The notes below the pieces were generated by a model that was not told where the DNA came from, did no database searches, and saw nothing but the letters and a program-made list of their open reading frames with translations. This document shows, piece by piece, positions 8,245 to 17,566 of a DNA stretch of 64,000 nt (position 1 is its first letter; each line of letters begins with the position of its first letter). This DNA comes from an uncultured Myxococcales bacterium. GTDB lineage: Bacteria; Myxococcota_A; UBA9042. The DNA lies in NCBI GenBank assembly GCA_903842345.1, contig CAIMLR010000045.1, positions 1 to 64,000 of the forward strand, in the 5' to 3' direction. Position numbers and translations under genes: made by a program.

Positions 8245-10086
8245 ATGGACCTCGCGCAACGATGGCTGCTGGCGCACGGCGCCGATCCGCTGGAAGCCCC
8301 CAGGCTGGCGGGCGCTGCGCGGGCGCGGGTGCGTCGGTATCCGCGGCCGGTGAACTTCCTGTGGCCGCTGCTGTTGACCGTGCTGGATTGGCTCGCGCCC
8401 CTTTGCGCGTTGGGCGTGCTCCGGCGGGCGCGGGCGCTGGACGACGGGCGATTCGACAAGCTGGAGCAAGTGCTGCAACACCATCGGTGGCATTGGCCGC
8501 GGATGGTCTGGCAGTTGGCGCGGCTGCCGCTGTGGGAAGCGTTGTATGGCGGCCCGAGTCCAGCGCCGCCGGAAACGCCGCAGTTGCCGGAGCCGCCTCG
8601 GGACGCGTTCGACGTGATCGTCATTGGTTCTGGCGCAGGCGGCGCGCCCGTGGCGACGGTCCTGGCCGAGCGAGGCCTGCGAGTGGCAGTGCTGGAAGCT
8701 GGCGGAGAAGTGACGCCAGTGCCGCCGCCGCAAGCGATTGAGCGCTATTTTCTGCAGCAGGGGATGGTGCTCTCGCTGGATGGCGGCGCAATGCCGGTCT
8801 TTGCCGGGCAAGGGCTGGGCGGGACGACGGCGATCAATTCAGGCACCTGCCTGCCGCCGCCGCCAGCATGGCTCGCGGCATGGGATGCGCAGACTGGCGG
8901 CCATTTCGCCGTTGAACTGCCGCCCTACGTTGCGGCCGCGTCGGAGCGCATCGGCGTGACCGTGCCGCCGCGCAACCTGCTGGGCGCGTCGGCCGCGATT
9001 TTCGACCAGGGCCTGCACGCGCTCGGCCGCACGGACGCCTACGTCCTCCCGCGCAACGCCCCGCGCTGCGTCGGTTCCGGCGTCTGCTGCTTTGGCTGTC
9101 CCAGCGGCGCCAAACAGAGCACGGATCGCAGCTTCCTCCCATCGGCGCGCAGCCACGGCGCCGTGATTCTCAGCCACACGCGGGCCACGTCGATTGCTGA
9201 AACCGCACACGGCGTGACCGTCACGGTTGCCACGCCCGATGGCTCCTATGACTTGCACGCGCGTCACCTTGTCATCGCCGCCGGCGCGCTGCTGACGCCG
9301 GGGCTGATTCGCCGCAACCGGCTGGGGCCACGTTGGCGCGTCGCGGGCAACCACCTGAAGATTCATCCGGCAGCGAAGGTGTTTGGCCATTTTGCCCAGA
9401 CGGTCGGCGGCGAGACCGGCGTTCCACAGGCGCTGGGCTACCAGCCGCCCGAGTTGCCGCGCATTGTCCTGGAAGGCATCTTCACGCCCAAGAGCACCGT
9501 TGCGCCGTTGCTCGCCGCCGCGGGACGCCGTGCAGATTGGTGGCTTGAGCGCTTTGACCATCTCGCGACGTTTGGCCTGATGGTGCGCGATCGCGGCTGC
9601 GGAACGGTGCGGGAAATCGCCGGACGGCCAATCCTGCGCTACCGGCTGCATCCAGACGACATGCGCGACATGGCCGCGGGCCTGCGCGTGATTGGCGAGG
9701 CTTTCTTTGCCGCGGGCGCCACGGCGATCCTGCTGCCGCTCTCCGGCGGTCCGCACGAGGTCACGAGCCTCGACGCGCTGCGGCAAATCCCGCTGGACGC
9801 ATTCACGCCGGCGCGCCTCGTCGCGAGCGGCTTTCATCCGCAAGGAACGGCGGGTATCGGCCGCGTTGTCGATGTCGATTTGCGGCTGACCGCGCGCATC
9901 TCAGTCTGCGATGCGTCTGTGATGCCAGATTCGCCGGGCGTCAATCCGCAGGTGACGGTGATGGCGCTGTCGCTGCGGTTGGCGGATCGCCTGGCGGCTG
10001 AGTTGCGGGCGCCGCTCAGAAGCGGAATTGCAGATCCAGACCGCCGCCCAGACCGTGGTCGTTTGAGTGTGCGGACTGATAGCTGA
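8245..10086 (+). CDS. GMC-family FAD-dependent oxidoreductase, long-chain alcohol oxidase-like
   Basis: This 613-residue protein has an N-terminal extension of about 120 residues with a hydrophobic stretch, then the Rossmann FAD-binding motif VIGSGAGGAPVATVLAERG. GLGGTTAINSGT is the GMC signature, and CCFGCPSGAKQS is a Cys motif seen in the long-chain fatty alcohol oxidase branch. The C-terminal SPGVNPQVTVMA is the usual last FAD-contacting segment. The long N-terminal region also fits that branch better than choline dehydrogenase or glucose oxidase. GGGAGG precedes the ATG. The product probably oxidises a lipophilic alcohol at or near the membrane. The last 23 residues lie beyond the usual family end and are encoded where the gene overlaps the convergent beta-barrel gene by 71 bases. 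Confidence 0.88.
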   Translation: MDLAQRWLLAHGADPLEAPRLAGAARARVRRYPRPVNFLWPLLLTVLDWLAPLCALGVLRRARALDDGRFDKLEQVLQHHRWHWPRMVWQLARLPLWEALYGGPSPAPPETPQLPEPPRDAFDVIVIGSGAGGAPVATVLAERGLRVAVLEAGGEVTPVPPPQAIERYFLQQGMVLSLDGGAMPVFAGQGLGGTTAINSGTCLPPPPAWLAAWDAQTGGHFAVELPPYVAAASERIGVTVPPRNLLGASAAIFDQGLHALGRTDAYVLPRNAPRCVGSGVCCFGCPSGAKQSTDRSFLPSARSHGAVILSHTRATSIAETAHGVTVTVATPDGSYDLHARHLVIAAGALLTPGLIRRNRLGPRWRVAGNHLKIHPAAKVFGHFAQTVGGETGVPQALGYQPPELPRIVLEGIFTPKSTVAPLLAAAGRRADWWLERFDHLATFGLMVRDRGCGTVREIAGRPILRYRLHPDDMRDMAAGLRVIGEAFFAAGATAILLPLSGGPHEVTSLDALRQIPLDAFTPARLVASGFHPQGTAGIGRVVDVDLRLTARISVCDASVMPDSPGVNPQVTVMALSLRLADRLAAELRAPLRSGIADPDRRPDRGRLSVRTDS

Positions 10087-11062
10087 CGCGCGCGCCGGCC
10101 CACAGCCAATCCGTCACACGGCGCTGGACGCGGTAGCGCAGCATCTCGCCCCACGCGCCCTGATTCGGCTCAGTCGTCAATTCGACTTCCATCCACATCG
10201 GCCATTCAGGCAACGCCGCGGTATGGACGGACGCGAGCACGTGGCCACCGACGCCGCCGGTGAAGCCCGTTTCCAGGCGCAAATGCGTCGCGCGCTCGCC
10301 GCCGAAGCGGACAAACGCCGCGCCGCCGCCGCGAAAGGACGTTTCGTCGCCGCCGAGGATGAGCCGACCGCCAAGCGCGACGTCGCGGCTGACGCTGAAC
10401 GAAACGTCGGCCCACCCGCGATCGAAACCGACGGCAACCGGCGCACCGTTGGCGCCCGCCGCCGTTCCGCGCAAGCGGCCAACGCCGACCTCCAGGTATT
10501 CGACGCCGCGCAACAGCCAGAACCGCCAGCTGGCGCGAAAGTCAGCGAAGCGCGGGCCGTTGTCGGCCGCAGTGCCGGCGGTGGGGCCAAAAGAACGGTA
10601 GTCGGTCCAGACGCCGGACAAGTTGATCTCATGGCGGCGGCCATCCAACGCCTGCGCCGCCAGCCATTCCGCGGTCGCGATTTTGGACGCCCGCACGTAG
10701 ACCGGATGTGGCACTTCAGCGCTGGCGAACTGGACGAATCGCGCGCCGTGTTGGTCGATCGCCTCAACCCAATAGGCAAACCCGGGGTCGCGCGCCAGCG
10801 TCGCCGGCACCGTCGCCTGCCAACCGCCCGCGCTGGAGAGCCGCACCGGCAGGTCCACCCAGCCGCCCGCGCTCAGGCTGCGCACGTGCACGATCGCCGC
10901 GGCGAGCTCCGCCGTCTCCGTGATGGTGAAATCGATGTTCACCGGCTGGTCCTCGGCCGCCATCGCCAACGGCGTGTGGACCAGCGTCGGTTCGGCCCAA
11001 GCCGGCGCCGCACGCAGAAGCAGACCCAGAAGCAGGATACCCTTCATCATCGTCGTCTTCAT
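10016..11062 (-). CDS. Predicted outer-membrane beta-barrel protein with Ig-like N-terminal domain
   Basis: This 348-residue protein has a clear signal peptide (MKTTMMKGILLLGLLL, cleavage after AWA). Residues about 25-125 form a beta-sandwich-like domain. The rest consists of alternating amphipathic strands ending in LQFRF, a typical beta-barrel C-terminal Phe. Its barrel resembles that of the next gene upstream; compare FVRFGGERATHLRLE here with YLRLGSERGTNLRIG there. GAGGAGG lies seven bases before the ATG. The two genes are 11 bases apart and probably form an operon. The function is not recognised. Confidence 0.75.
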   Translation of the reverse strand: MKTTMMKGILLLGLLLRAAPAWAEPTLVHTPLAMAAEDQPVNIDFTITETAELAAAIVHVRSLSAGGWVDLPVRLSSAGGWQATVPATLARDPGFAYWVEAIDQHGARFVQFASAEVPHPVYVRASKIATAEWLAAQALDGRRHEINLSGVWTDYRSFGPTAGTAADNGPRFADFRASWRFWLLRGVEYLEVGVGRLRGTAAGANGAPVAVGFDRGWADVSFSVSRDVALGGRLILGGDETSFRGGGAAFVRFGGERATHLRLETGFTGGVGGHVLASVHTAALPEWPMWMEVELTTEPNQGAWGEMLRYRVQRRVTDWLWAGARVSYQSAHSNDHGLGGGLDLQFRF

Positions 11063-11073
11063 GGTTTGCCTCC

Positions 11074-12813
11074 TCACCAGCGCAACGTCAGGCCGCCGCC
11101 CGCGCTCATGCCCACGTGTTCGATTGTCCGCAGGTTGTAGCCCAGCCGCCCGGTCAGGCCGAACGCGTCGGTCGTCCACCAGGTCGCCTCGTAGATCAGC
11201 CGCAAGCCAATGTCGGAGGCGACCGGCCGGTTCGTCGCCTCAATCAGGACGGTCATCGGCAGCCGCTCCACAACGGTCGTCGTCAGCGCCAGGGAGCCCG
11301 CGCGGCCCATGTCCGCCATCGTCGAGCCGCCGATCCGCAAGTTCGTGCCGCGCTCCGAACCGAGCCGCAAGTAGGCTTCCACGCCAGCGTCCAGGCCGTC
11401 ATTGCTCTGCGAACCGGACACGCCCACAACCAACCGTCCCAGCACGTGCACAACGGGATGCAGCGCCAGTTCCGCGGAAAGCCAGGCGTATTTGAAGCTC
11501 GCGGAATGGACGTTCATCGTGTCGTTGCGCAGCACGGGAAGCCCCGCCCGCGGGCCGGTCGTGTGCAGTTGCCGCACGCCCGCGGTCGTGAATTGGTCGA
11601 CCGGCGCGACGGCGCCACCGACGCCGTTCATGACGCCGTAGCCGATGCCAAACGCGTACAGCCAGCCCGGATCCTGGAGCCGGTAGATCAACTCAGCCTC
11701 GCCGGCGACTTCGCGATCATCGCCGCGGAAACGGTTGAAATCGACGTACTCGCCGCCGATGCGAAACGTCGTCGAGTGCGGCGCGTATTTGCCCTGCGCG
11801 GCCAACGGCGGCTGGACCTCGATCTCCAGCGGCGCTTGGGCCGAGCCAAAGCGCAGGTTGCCACCCTCCACAAGCGCAACCTCAACCGTGTACTGCAAGC
11901 CCGCGGTATCCGCCGTGAAGGCATCAGGCAGCCGGAGACGCCGCTGCAGGCGCCCCGACGGTTCCGGACGAAACAGTTCGTACGCGCCGTCACCCGTGCG
12001 ACGGACGTGCACGCGAATGTCCGTGACCGCCGACCAGTCAGCGGAAGCGAACGCAAGCCACACTTCTTCCCCGACGCGCACAGGCCCCGGCGTGCGGTGT
12101 TCGATGACGGGCGCCCGCACCACGGCGCGCGCCGTCACGCCCTTGGTCTCCGCGGACCAGATGTTGAGCTCCGCGCGCACCGCCTGCACGTACCGGCCAG
12201 CGGGCCACTCGCTGAGGAACGCCCGCCAAATCAGGAGGCGCTCCTGCGGCGTCTTGCCGAGCGTCTGGCGAAACGCCGCGGTCACCGCCGTCGTCTCCAC
12301 GTCGGCGTCCTTGCCCGCCAACGCAGGTGGACAGGCGGCGCATGCCGGACAATTCGCCACCGTCGGGTTTGCCGCATCCGGCGTCGCTTTGGTCGGGACC
12401 GTTGGCGCGACTGCCGCCACGCGCAAAGGCTCGTATTGCACAGGGTCGCCCGCGTGGAGCAACTGCAGCATCGCCGGTGGCGGTCGCACAATGCTCAGCG
12501 CGCCCGCGACTTCTTCCACCCGGACGCGGCCAACCAGGAACCGATCTTCGATGAGGACGCCCGTAACCGGATGACGGGCGCGAATCAGCCGATAGAGCGC
12601 CACTTCCGCTCCGAGCTCCAGGCCCTGATACGTGCCGACGTCCAACACCACTTCCGCGGCGTTGATGGCGACGATTGTCGCTTGGCCGTCCTTGCGCGCC
12701 GTAGCCTCAGACTCGGGCGCCTTCGCCCGCGGCCGCGCAAAGGCGTTCAGCGCCGGGAGCAACCCGACCACGCAGACAATCAGCGCCGTAAGCCGCAAAC
12801 CGTGTCGTTTCAT
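11074..12813 (-). CDS. Predicted beta-barrel envelope protein with FlgT-C-like N-terminal domain
   Basis: This 579-residue protein has a signal peptide ending near ALNAFA. Residues about 40-125 (ATIVAINAAEVVLDVGTYQG followed by LELGAEVALYR) resemble the FlgT/CsgG-associated C-terminal domain that often occurs in envelope proteins of this lineage. A short segment with CPACAACP follows, then a helical region, an Ig-like domain similar to that of the neighbouring gene, and a C-terminal barrel ending in GGGLTLRW. A GGGAGG ribosome site precedes the ATG. It is first in a probable two-gene operon with the smaller paralogue. It could be a scaffold or porin-like protein, but I cannot name it. Confidence 0.72.
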   Translation of the reverse strand: MKRHGLRLTALIVCVVGLLPALNAFARPRAKAPESEATARKDGQATIVAINAAEVVLDVGTYQGLELGAEVALYRLIRARHPVTGVLIEDRFLVGRVRVEEVAGALSIVRPPPAMLQLLHAGDPVQYEPLRVAAVAPTVPTKATPDAANPTVANCPACAACPPALAGKDADVETTAVTAAFRQTLGKTPQERLLIWRAFLSEWPAGRYVQAVRAELNIWSAETKGVTARAVVRAPVIEHRTPGPVRVGEEVWLAFASADWSAVTDIRVHVRRTGDGAYELFRPEPSGRLQRRLRLPDAFTADTAGLQYTVEVALVEGGNLRFGSAQAPLEIEVQPPLAAQGKYAPHSTTFRIGGEYVDFNRFRGDDREVAGEAELIYRLQDPGWLYAFGIGYGVMNGVGGAVAPVDQFTTAGVRQLHTTGPRAGLPVLRNDTMNVHSASFKYAWLSAELALHPVVHVLGRLVVGVSGSQSNDGLDAGVEAYLRLGSERGTNLRIGGSTMADMGRAGSLALTTTVVERLPMTVLIEATNRPVASDIGLRLIYEATWWTTDAFGLTGRLGYNLRTIEHVGMSAGGGLTLRW

Positions 12814-12993
12814 GCATCCTCCCCGCCGCTGGACATCGGCACGTCCGGCGAATTTTTCGCGCTGCGTGTGCAATTGCAATCATTGCAAGGTGCGTGCCAA
12901 GAGCGCAACGCCTCGCACGATCACAATTCGCCGCAAATGACCGCGAAACTTGCCGAAAAAACGGCGTAAATGCCATCCACAGTTGGCGGGCAG

Positions 12994-15027
12994 TTACTCC
13001 ACCGTGTGCGCGGGGCCAAGGACCTCGAACAACGCAACCTCGACGGGACCCGCCGCGTACTCAAGTCCGGTCATGCTGGCGCGGTTCGGCAACGTGGCGC
13101 GCGCTACCGGCTTGAGCAAAAGGCCGCGCTCGAAGGCAGCACAGCGATCGCGCGCCGCCACAGCCGCGCAAATGGACGAGCGGTAGTAAAACGTCCGCCG
13201 CGTGTGGGAATCCAGCGCGGGCATCGCATCGCCGGGGGCAATGTGCCGGACCTGACGCGTGCGGCCATCGTGACCCGGATACAGCGCCAATTCGACAACC
13301 CGGGGCGGCAGGCGCCCGACCAGAACCAGCGCATCGTCCGGGCCAAGCTGCGCCCGCCACGTCCGGGAGAATTCCGCTTCCAGAACGTCCGTAGGCAGTT
13401 CATGCAACGGCGCGAACCGCACCGCCAGCCCGACGATGGCCGCCGCGACGAGCGCAACCGCGACGGTCCAATCCACGGCGTCCCGTCGCCGCGACGTCAA
13501 GCTGGACACGTGCGCCGCCCAGGCCGCGACACACCCCACGAGCGTCGGCCCCACGAGCCATCGCAGACCCTGCTGGATCGAATCGGGCACCATCGCGCCG
13601 GGCATGTCGTTGACCTGACTCACCAGAACCACGGCGCCGGAAATGAACAGGATTTGCGCGGTAAACACGCCGCGCAGGGCCAGGATCCCGGCGACGAGCA
13701 CGGCGATGAGGGCGACGGGATGCGCCAGCGCGCCGCCCACGTGACCGACGAGCGTGTCCTGCCAATGCCCAGGCGCCGCGGCGCGATAGACGGCCAGCAG
13801 CGCGCCGCCTGAGGTCACGCCGACGGTGACAGCGATCACCGCGCCCGCAATCGCCGCCGCGCGGAGCCGGAGACGCGCCGGTCCCGGCATGAGCAGGAGC
13901 AGCAGGGGCAGCGTCGCGGCCGGGAGCCACGAGAGCGGATGCAGCCGCGCCGCCTGCGCGATGAACAGCGCTGCGACAACAAACGCCAGAAGCCGCTGGC
14001 CCTGCGAGAGCGGCGTGCGACGCGCGCCAGCAACCGCGATGACCGCGGCTGCCGCGAAGAGCAGGGAGATGCACGCCGAGTAATAGGATTCACTTCCGGA
14101 GAGCCGGGCCAGCGCGGGGTCCAGTGCGACGACCAACGCACCCGCCCAGGCCACGCGACGCGACGCGCCCATCGCGCGCACGAGAAGCCACGCACACGCG
14201 GGCTGCCACGCCGCCAGAGCGCCTTGAACCAGGAACACGGCCGCCTCCGGGTTTTGCGGCGATGCCTGAACGGCCCAGCCGAAAAGCTCGTGGAACCCGG
14301 GACCGTAGGGCATCGGCCCGCCGAACCCTTCGGCTACCCACGCGGCGCCGTGGCCATTTTGGTGGGCGAAAATCTGCGGGAACGTCAGCCGGCGCAGCAC
14401 GAAAGTCGCCGCGGGCAGGACCGCGAGCACGGTGACGACCTGCCGCGGCGCGCGCTTGAACGCGGCAACCAGCGCAGGGCGCAGCGTGACGACGAGGACG
14501 ATCAAGGCGACCAACAGGTGCACTGGAATCGGCGCCCACGGCGCGGCGGGACGCAGCGGCTGCGGGAACGGTTGTGGCGGCGCCAGCGCCCCACCGGTCG
14601 ATGGCTGAACGGGGGCAGCGATAAACTGGAGCGCAGGCTCGGCTGCGACGCACGCCGCCAGCCGCTCGAACGCCGCGCGCTGCGGTCCCGGCACGGCATT
14701 CCAGTCGCTCACGTCGACAATGGGCGAAAGCGCGAAGCCGGCGACCTGCCTGAAACCGCCCGCGCCGTGGGCCAACTCAACGCGCAGCGGCGTAGGATCG
14801 ACCGCGAGTTCAAGGACGAGACGCGCCGGGGGGCACTGCGCCGACAGGACCCGCAGGTCCTGACCCTGCGAGCAGCGCTGAATCCAGGCGTTGACCGGCG
14901 CGCCGCAAGTCGTGTCGTCGGCGTGCGCGGGACACGAAACCAACACCGCAGCCAACAGCAGGCCCCGCAGCACCGGATGGAAGCGGGCAAGCCGCGGGCA
15001 GAGGTCATCGTGGAGCGTCATCGTCAT
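12994..15027 (-). CDS. Polytopic membrane protein, possibly a GT39/ArnT-like glycosyltransferase
   Basis: This 677-residue protein has an N-terminal signal-like segment (LRGLLLAAVLVS followed by AHA), a soluble region of about 140 residues with paired Cys, then 9-11 hydrophobic helices between residues about 170 and 520, and a soluble C-terminal domain of about 130 residues. The topology resembles lipid-linked-sugar glycosyltransferases, but I see no convincing catalytic acidic pair in the first loop, so the family call is tentative. There are two possible ATGs, at 15027 and 15021; AGGA lies before the second. It ends 180 bases before the start of the beta-barrel operon and follows the carbamoyltransferase gene in the same direction. 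Confidence 0.65.
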   Translation of the reverse strand: MTMTLHDDLCPRLARFHPVLRGLLLAAVLVSCPAHADDTTCGAPVNAWIQRCSQGQDLRVLSAQCPPARLVLELAVDPTPLRVELAHGAGGFRQVAGFALSPIVDVSDWNAVPGPQRAAFERLAACVAAEPALQFIAAPVQPSTGGALAPPQPFPQPLRPAAPWAPIPVHLLVALIVLVVTLRPALVAAFKRAPRQVVTVLAVLPAATFVLRRLTFPQIFAHQNGHGAAWVAEGFGGPMPYGPGFHELFGWAVQASPQNPEAAVFLVQGALAAWQPACAWLLVRAMGASRRVAWAGALVVALDPALARLSGSESYYSACISLLFAAAAVIAVAGARRTPLSQGQRLLAFVVAALFIAQAARLHPLSWLPAATLPLLLLLMPGPARLRLRAAAIAGAVIAVTVGVTSGGALLAVYRAAAPGHWQDTLVGHVGGALAHPVALIAVLVAGILALRGVFTAQILFISGAVVLVSQVNDMPGAMVPDSIQQGLRWLVGPTLVGCVAAWAAHVSSLTSRRRDAVDWTVAVALVAAAIVGLAVRFAPLHELPTDVLEAEFSRTWRAQLGPDDALVLVGRLPPRVVELALYPGHDGRTRQVRHIAPGDAMPALDSHTRRTFYYRSSICAAVAARDRCAAFERGLLLKPVARATLPNRASMTGLEYAAGPVEVALFEVLGPAHTVE

Positions 15028-15060
15028 CCTGCGGGTAGAACGGACCTGCGGCTTGGCGCA

Positions 15061-16887
15061 CTAATCGAGCTGGAATTCCTCGCGCCAGTCGGCCAAATCC
15101 TGCCAGCGCGGCTGCGCGGTCTTCTCCAGCAGGAAATTGCCGATGCTGAGATAGTCGATCCCGGAGCGCATGAAGCAGCGGTAGGCGTCTTCCGGCGTGC
15201 AGATAATCGGCTCGCCGCGCACGTTGAAGCTGGTGTTGATGAGGATTCCGTAGCCCGTCTGCCGCTCAAACGCCGCCAGCAGCCCGTGGTAGCGCGGGTT
15301 CGTCGCCGCGCTCACGGACTGCACGCGGGCCGAATAATCGACGTGCGTGATCGCCGGCACGTCCGAGCGCGGCCGATTGACGCGCGTCTGCGGATCCAGC
15401 CCGTCCTCGTCGCCAGCGGGCGGCAGGCGGCGACGTTCCACCACGTCGGCGACAAGCAGCATGTACGGCGACGGCCGGTCCAGATCGAAGAACTCGCCCA
15501 TCCGCTCTTCCAGCACCGACGGCGCAAATGGCCGGAAGCTCTCGCGGAACTTGATCTTCAGGTTCATCACCGACTGCATCTTGGCGGAACGCGCGTCACC
15601 GACGATGGAGCGGTTGCCCAGCGCCCGCGGGCCAAACTCCATGCGCCCTTGGCACAAGCCGATGACGTTCTCCGCCGCGATCAGCTTGGCAAGCTCCACC
15701 GGCCACTGCGCGTCGGTCAGTTCACGGTGCGGGTAGCCCTTGGCCAGCAGCCATTCCCGCACGTCGTCATCGGCGAACTGCGGCCCCAGCAGCGCCCCTT
15801 GCATGTTGTCGGTCTTGCCGTCTGCCTGCCGCGCGTTGCCCTGCACGTTGTGCCACACCGCCAGCGCCGCGCCCAGCGCGCCACCGGCATCGCCCGCCGC
15901 GGGCTGAATCCACACGTCATCAAAGATGCCCGCGCGCAAAAGCTTGCCATTGGCCACGCAATTCAGCGCCACGCCGCCCGCGAGGCACAGGTTCTTCTTG
16001 CCCGTCAGCTCCCGCGCGTGCCGCGCCATCGTCAGCACGATCCGCTCGGTCACTTCCTGGATCGAGGCCGCGAGGTCGCATTCCCGCTGGCTCAGCTTGG
16101 CCTCAGGCGCGCGCGCCGGTCCGCCAAACAGCGCGGCGAACTTGCGGTTGGTCATCGTCAGGCCGTCCAGATAACCAAAATACGCGAGATGCAGGCGGAA
16201 CGAGCCGTCAGGCCGCAATTCCAGAAGCTTGTCGAGAATCGTCTGCGCGTAGATCGGCCGACCGTACGGCGCGAGGCCCATCAGCTTGTACTCGCCGGAA
16301 TTGACGCGGAACCCGCAAAAATACGTGAACGCGGAGTACAGCAGCCCCAGCGAGTGCGGAAAATCCAGGCTCTGCACGAGCTGGAGCTTGTGGCCTTCGC
16401 CCACGCCAAGCGTCGCCGTCGCCCATTCACCCACCCCGTCGAGCGTCAGCACGGCCGCTTCCTGAAACGGCGACGGATAGAACGCGCTGGCGGCATGCGA
16501 TTCGTGGTGCTCGGGATAGTACAGCTCGTCAGGCGCCTCCGCGCCGCACTGCGCCAGCGCCGCCAGGATCGCCGGCTCAATCCACAGTTTCTCGCGCAGC
16601 CACAACGGCACCGCTTGCATGAACTGCGTCAGCCCACGCGGCGCCACCGCCAGGCTCGTCTCCAGGATGCGGTGAAACTTGAGGATCGGCTTGTCATAGA
16701 ACGCGACCGCGTCCAGCTTCTTGACGCCCGCTTCCGCCAGACAATAGCGCACGGCGTTGTGGGGAAAATCCGCGTCGTGCTTCTTGCGGGTGAAACGCTC
16801 CTCCTGCGCGGCCGCGACGATCTTGCCGTCGACGAGAAGGCTCGCCGCGGAATCATGGTAATAGCATGAAATGCCGAGAATATTCAC
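15061..16887 (-). CDS. NodU/CmcH-family carbamoyltransferase
   Basis: This 608-residue protein is of typical family length. The N-terminal domain carries ILGISCYYHDSAASLL, EERFTRKKHD and the metal/active-site histidines in EHHESHAASAF. The C-terminal YrdC-like half contains GRMEFGPRALGNRSI, RESFRPFAPSVL and NTSFNVRGEPI. The family transfers a carbamoyl group from carbamoyl phosphate to a hydroxyl of a sugar, antibiotic or other small molecule. The start is the GTG at 16887, two bases after the stop of the SxtJ-like gene, so the pair is translationally coupled. Acyltransferase and glycosyltransferase genes nearby suggest that the acceptor is an envelope glycan, but a secondary metabolite is also possible. 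Confidence 0.93.
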   Translation of the reverse strand: MNILGISCYYHDSAASLLVDGKIVAAAQEERFTRKKHDADFPHNAVRYCLAEAGVKKLDAVAFYDKPILKFHRILETSLAVAPRGLTQFMQAVPLWLREKLWIEPAILAALAQCGAEAPDELYYPEHHESHAASAFYPSPFQEAAVLTLDGVGEWATATLGVGEGHKLQLVQSLDFPHSLGLLYSAFTYFCGFRVNSGEYKLMGLAPYGRPIYAQTILDKLLELRPDGSFRLHLAYFGYLDGLTMTNRKFAALFGGPARAPEAKLSQRECDLAASIQEVTERIVLTMARHARELTGKKNLCLAGGVALNCVANGKLLRAGIFDDVWIQPAAGDAGGALGAALAVWHNVQGNARQADGKTDNMQGALLGPQFADDDVREWLLAKGYPHRELTDAQWPVELAKLIAAENVIGLCQGRMEFGPRALGNRSIVGDARSAKMQSVMNLKIKFRESFRPFAPSVLEERMGEFFDLDRPSPYMLLVADVVERRRLPPAGDEDGLDPQTRVNRPRSDVPAITHVDYSARVQSVSAATNPRYHGLLAAFERQTGYGILINTSFNVRGEPIICTPEDAYRCFMRSGIDYLSIGNFLLEKTAQPRWQDLADWREEFQLD

Positions 16888-16889
16888 GT

Positions 16890-17357
16890 TCAGAAGGGTC
16901 GCTTGCGGCGCTCGGGCGCGGTGTCGGGGCGGTTGGTCCAGAAGCTGGCCGTTTGCGCGGACCAAGTGCGATGCAACGGGTCGCGGCTGCCGCGGCGCAT
17001 GAGCAGGCCAAAAGGCGTGATGAGGAGGAAGTAGATCGGCACGAGCAAGAGGTACGTGAGGAGGGTGCCGACGCCGCGGGCAAACGCTTCCATGGCGGCG
17101 CTGAATCGGGCGTAGAGGCCTTGCGGCGAGAGGAGCGCGGCGAGCAGCGTCGCGCCGCCGAGGACCGCGACGAGCGTGGCCATCGCGGGGTGGTGGAGGA
17201 ACCAGAAGCCGCTGGCGACCGCGAGCGCGATGCCCCCGCGCGTGACGCCGTGCATGCGGAGCGCGGCCGATGTGTTGGCGCGGACGGCCATGCCAACGCT
17301 GGCGCGCCACGGCCAAATAGCCAGCGCTGCTTCCCTGCGACCGGCTGATATCGCCAC
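16890..17357 (-). CDS. SxtJ-like small membrane protein, carbamoyltransferase partner
   Basis: This 155-residue protein has two or three hydrophobic segments (near residues 42-72 and 95-118) and a conserved-looking tail, MRRGSRDPLHRTW. It matches the small SxtJ-type proteins encoded directly before NodU/CmcH-type carbamoyltransferases in many bacteria. The GTG start has GGAGG seven bases upstream, and its stop lies next to the carbamoyltransferase start. SxtJ proteins are of unknown biochemical role; a membrane anchor or partner is the usual guess. The link to saxitoxin is by name only. Confidence 0.8.
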   Translation of the reverse strand: MAISAGRREAALAIWPWRASVGMAVRANTSAALRMHGVTRGGIALAVASGFWFLHHPAMATLVAVLGGATLLAALLSPQGLYARFSAAMEAFARGVGTLLTYLLLVPIYFLLITPFGLLMRRGSRDPLHRTWSAQTASFWTNRPDTAPERRKRPF

Positions 17358-17566
17358 GCTGCAACCTCCGTTTTCGACCCGCGCCGAAAAGTCGCTGCGA
17401 TTCTAGGGCCAGCGCCCGGTTGCGGCAACTGCAACGCGCGCCCGGCAACAGCGCCAGCGCACCGAGCGCCAGTGGCCCCGCGCGCTCCCGCCAAACGCGA
17501 CAACCGCCGCCTTTCCCGCTAAGGTTGCGCGCCGGGCGGCCCCGCCTGACGGATTGCGGAGCGGCG

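Noticed and set aside
11116-12969. 617-codon frame antisense to the larger beta-barrel gene
   Set aside because: No signal, domain or ribosome site; the minus-strand gene has a signal peptide and good ribosome site.
13939-16869. 976-codon plus-strand frame antisense to the carbamoyltransferase and membrane protein genes
   Set aside because: Arg/His/Gln-rich composition with no motif; the opposite strand carries clear family signatures.
15061-17357. Saxitoxin-like biosynthesis cluster
   Set aside because: Only the carbamoyltransferase and SxtJ-like genes match; there is no sxtA or other pathway gene, and these two families are common in other contexts.
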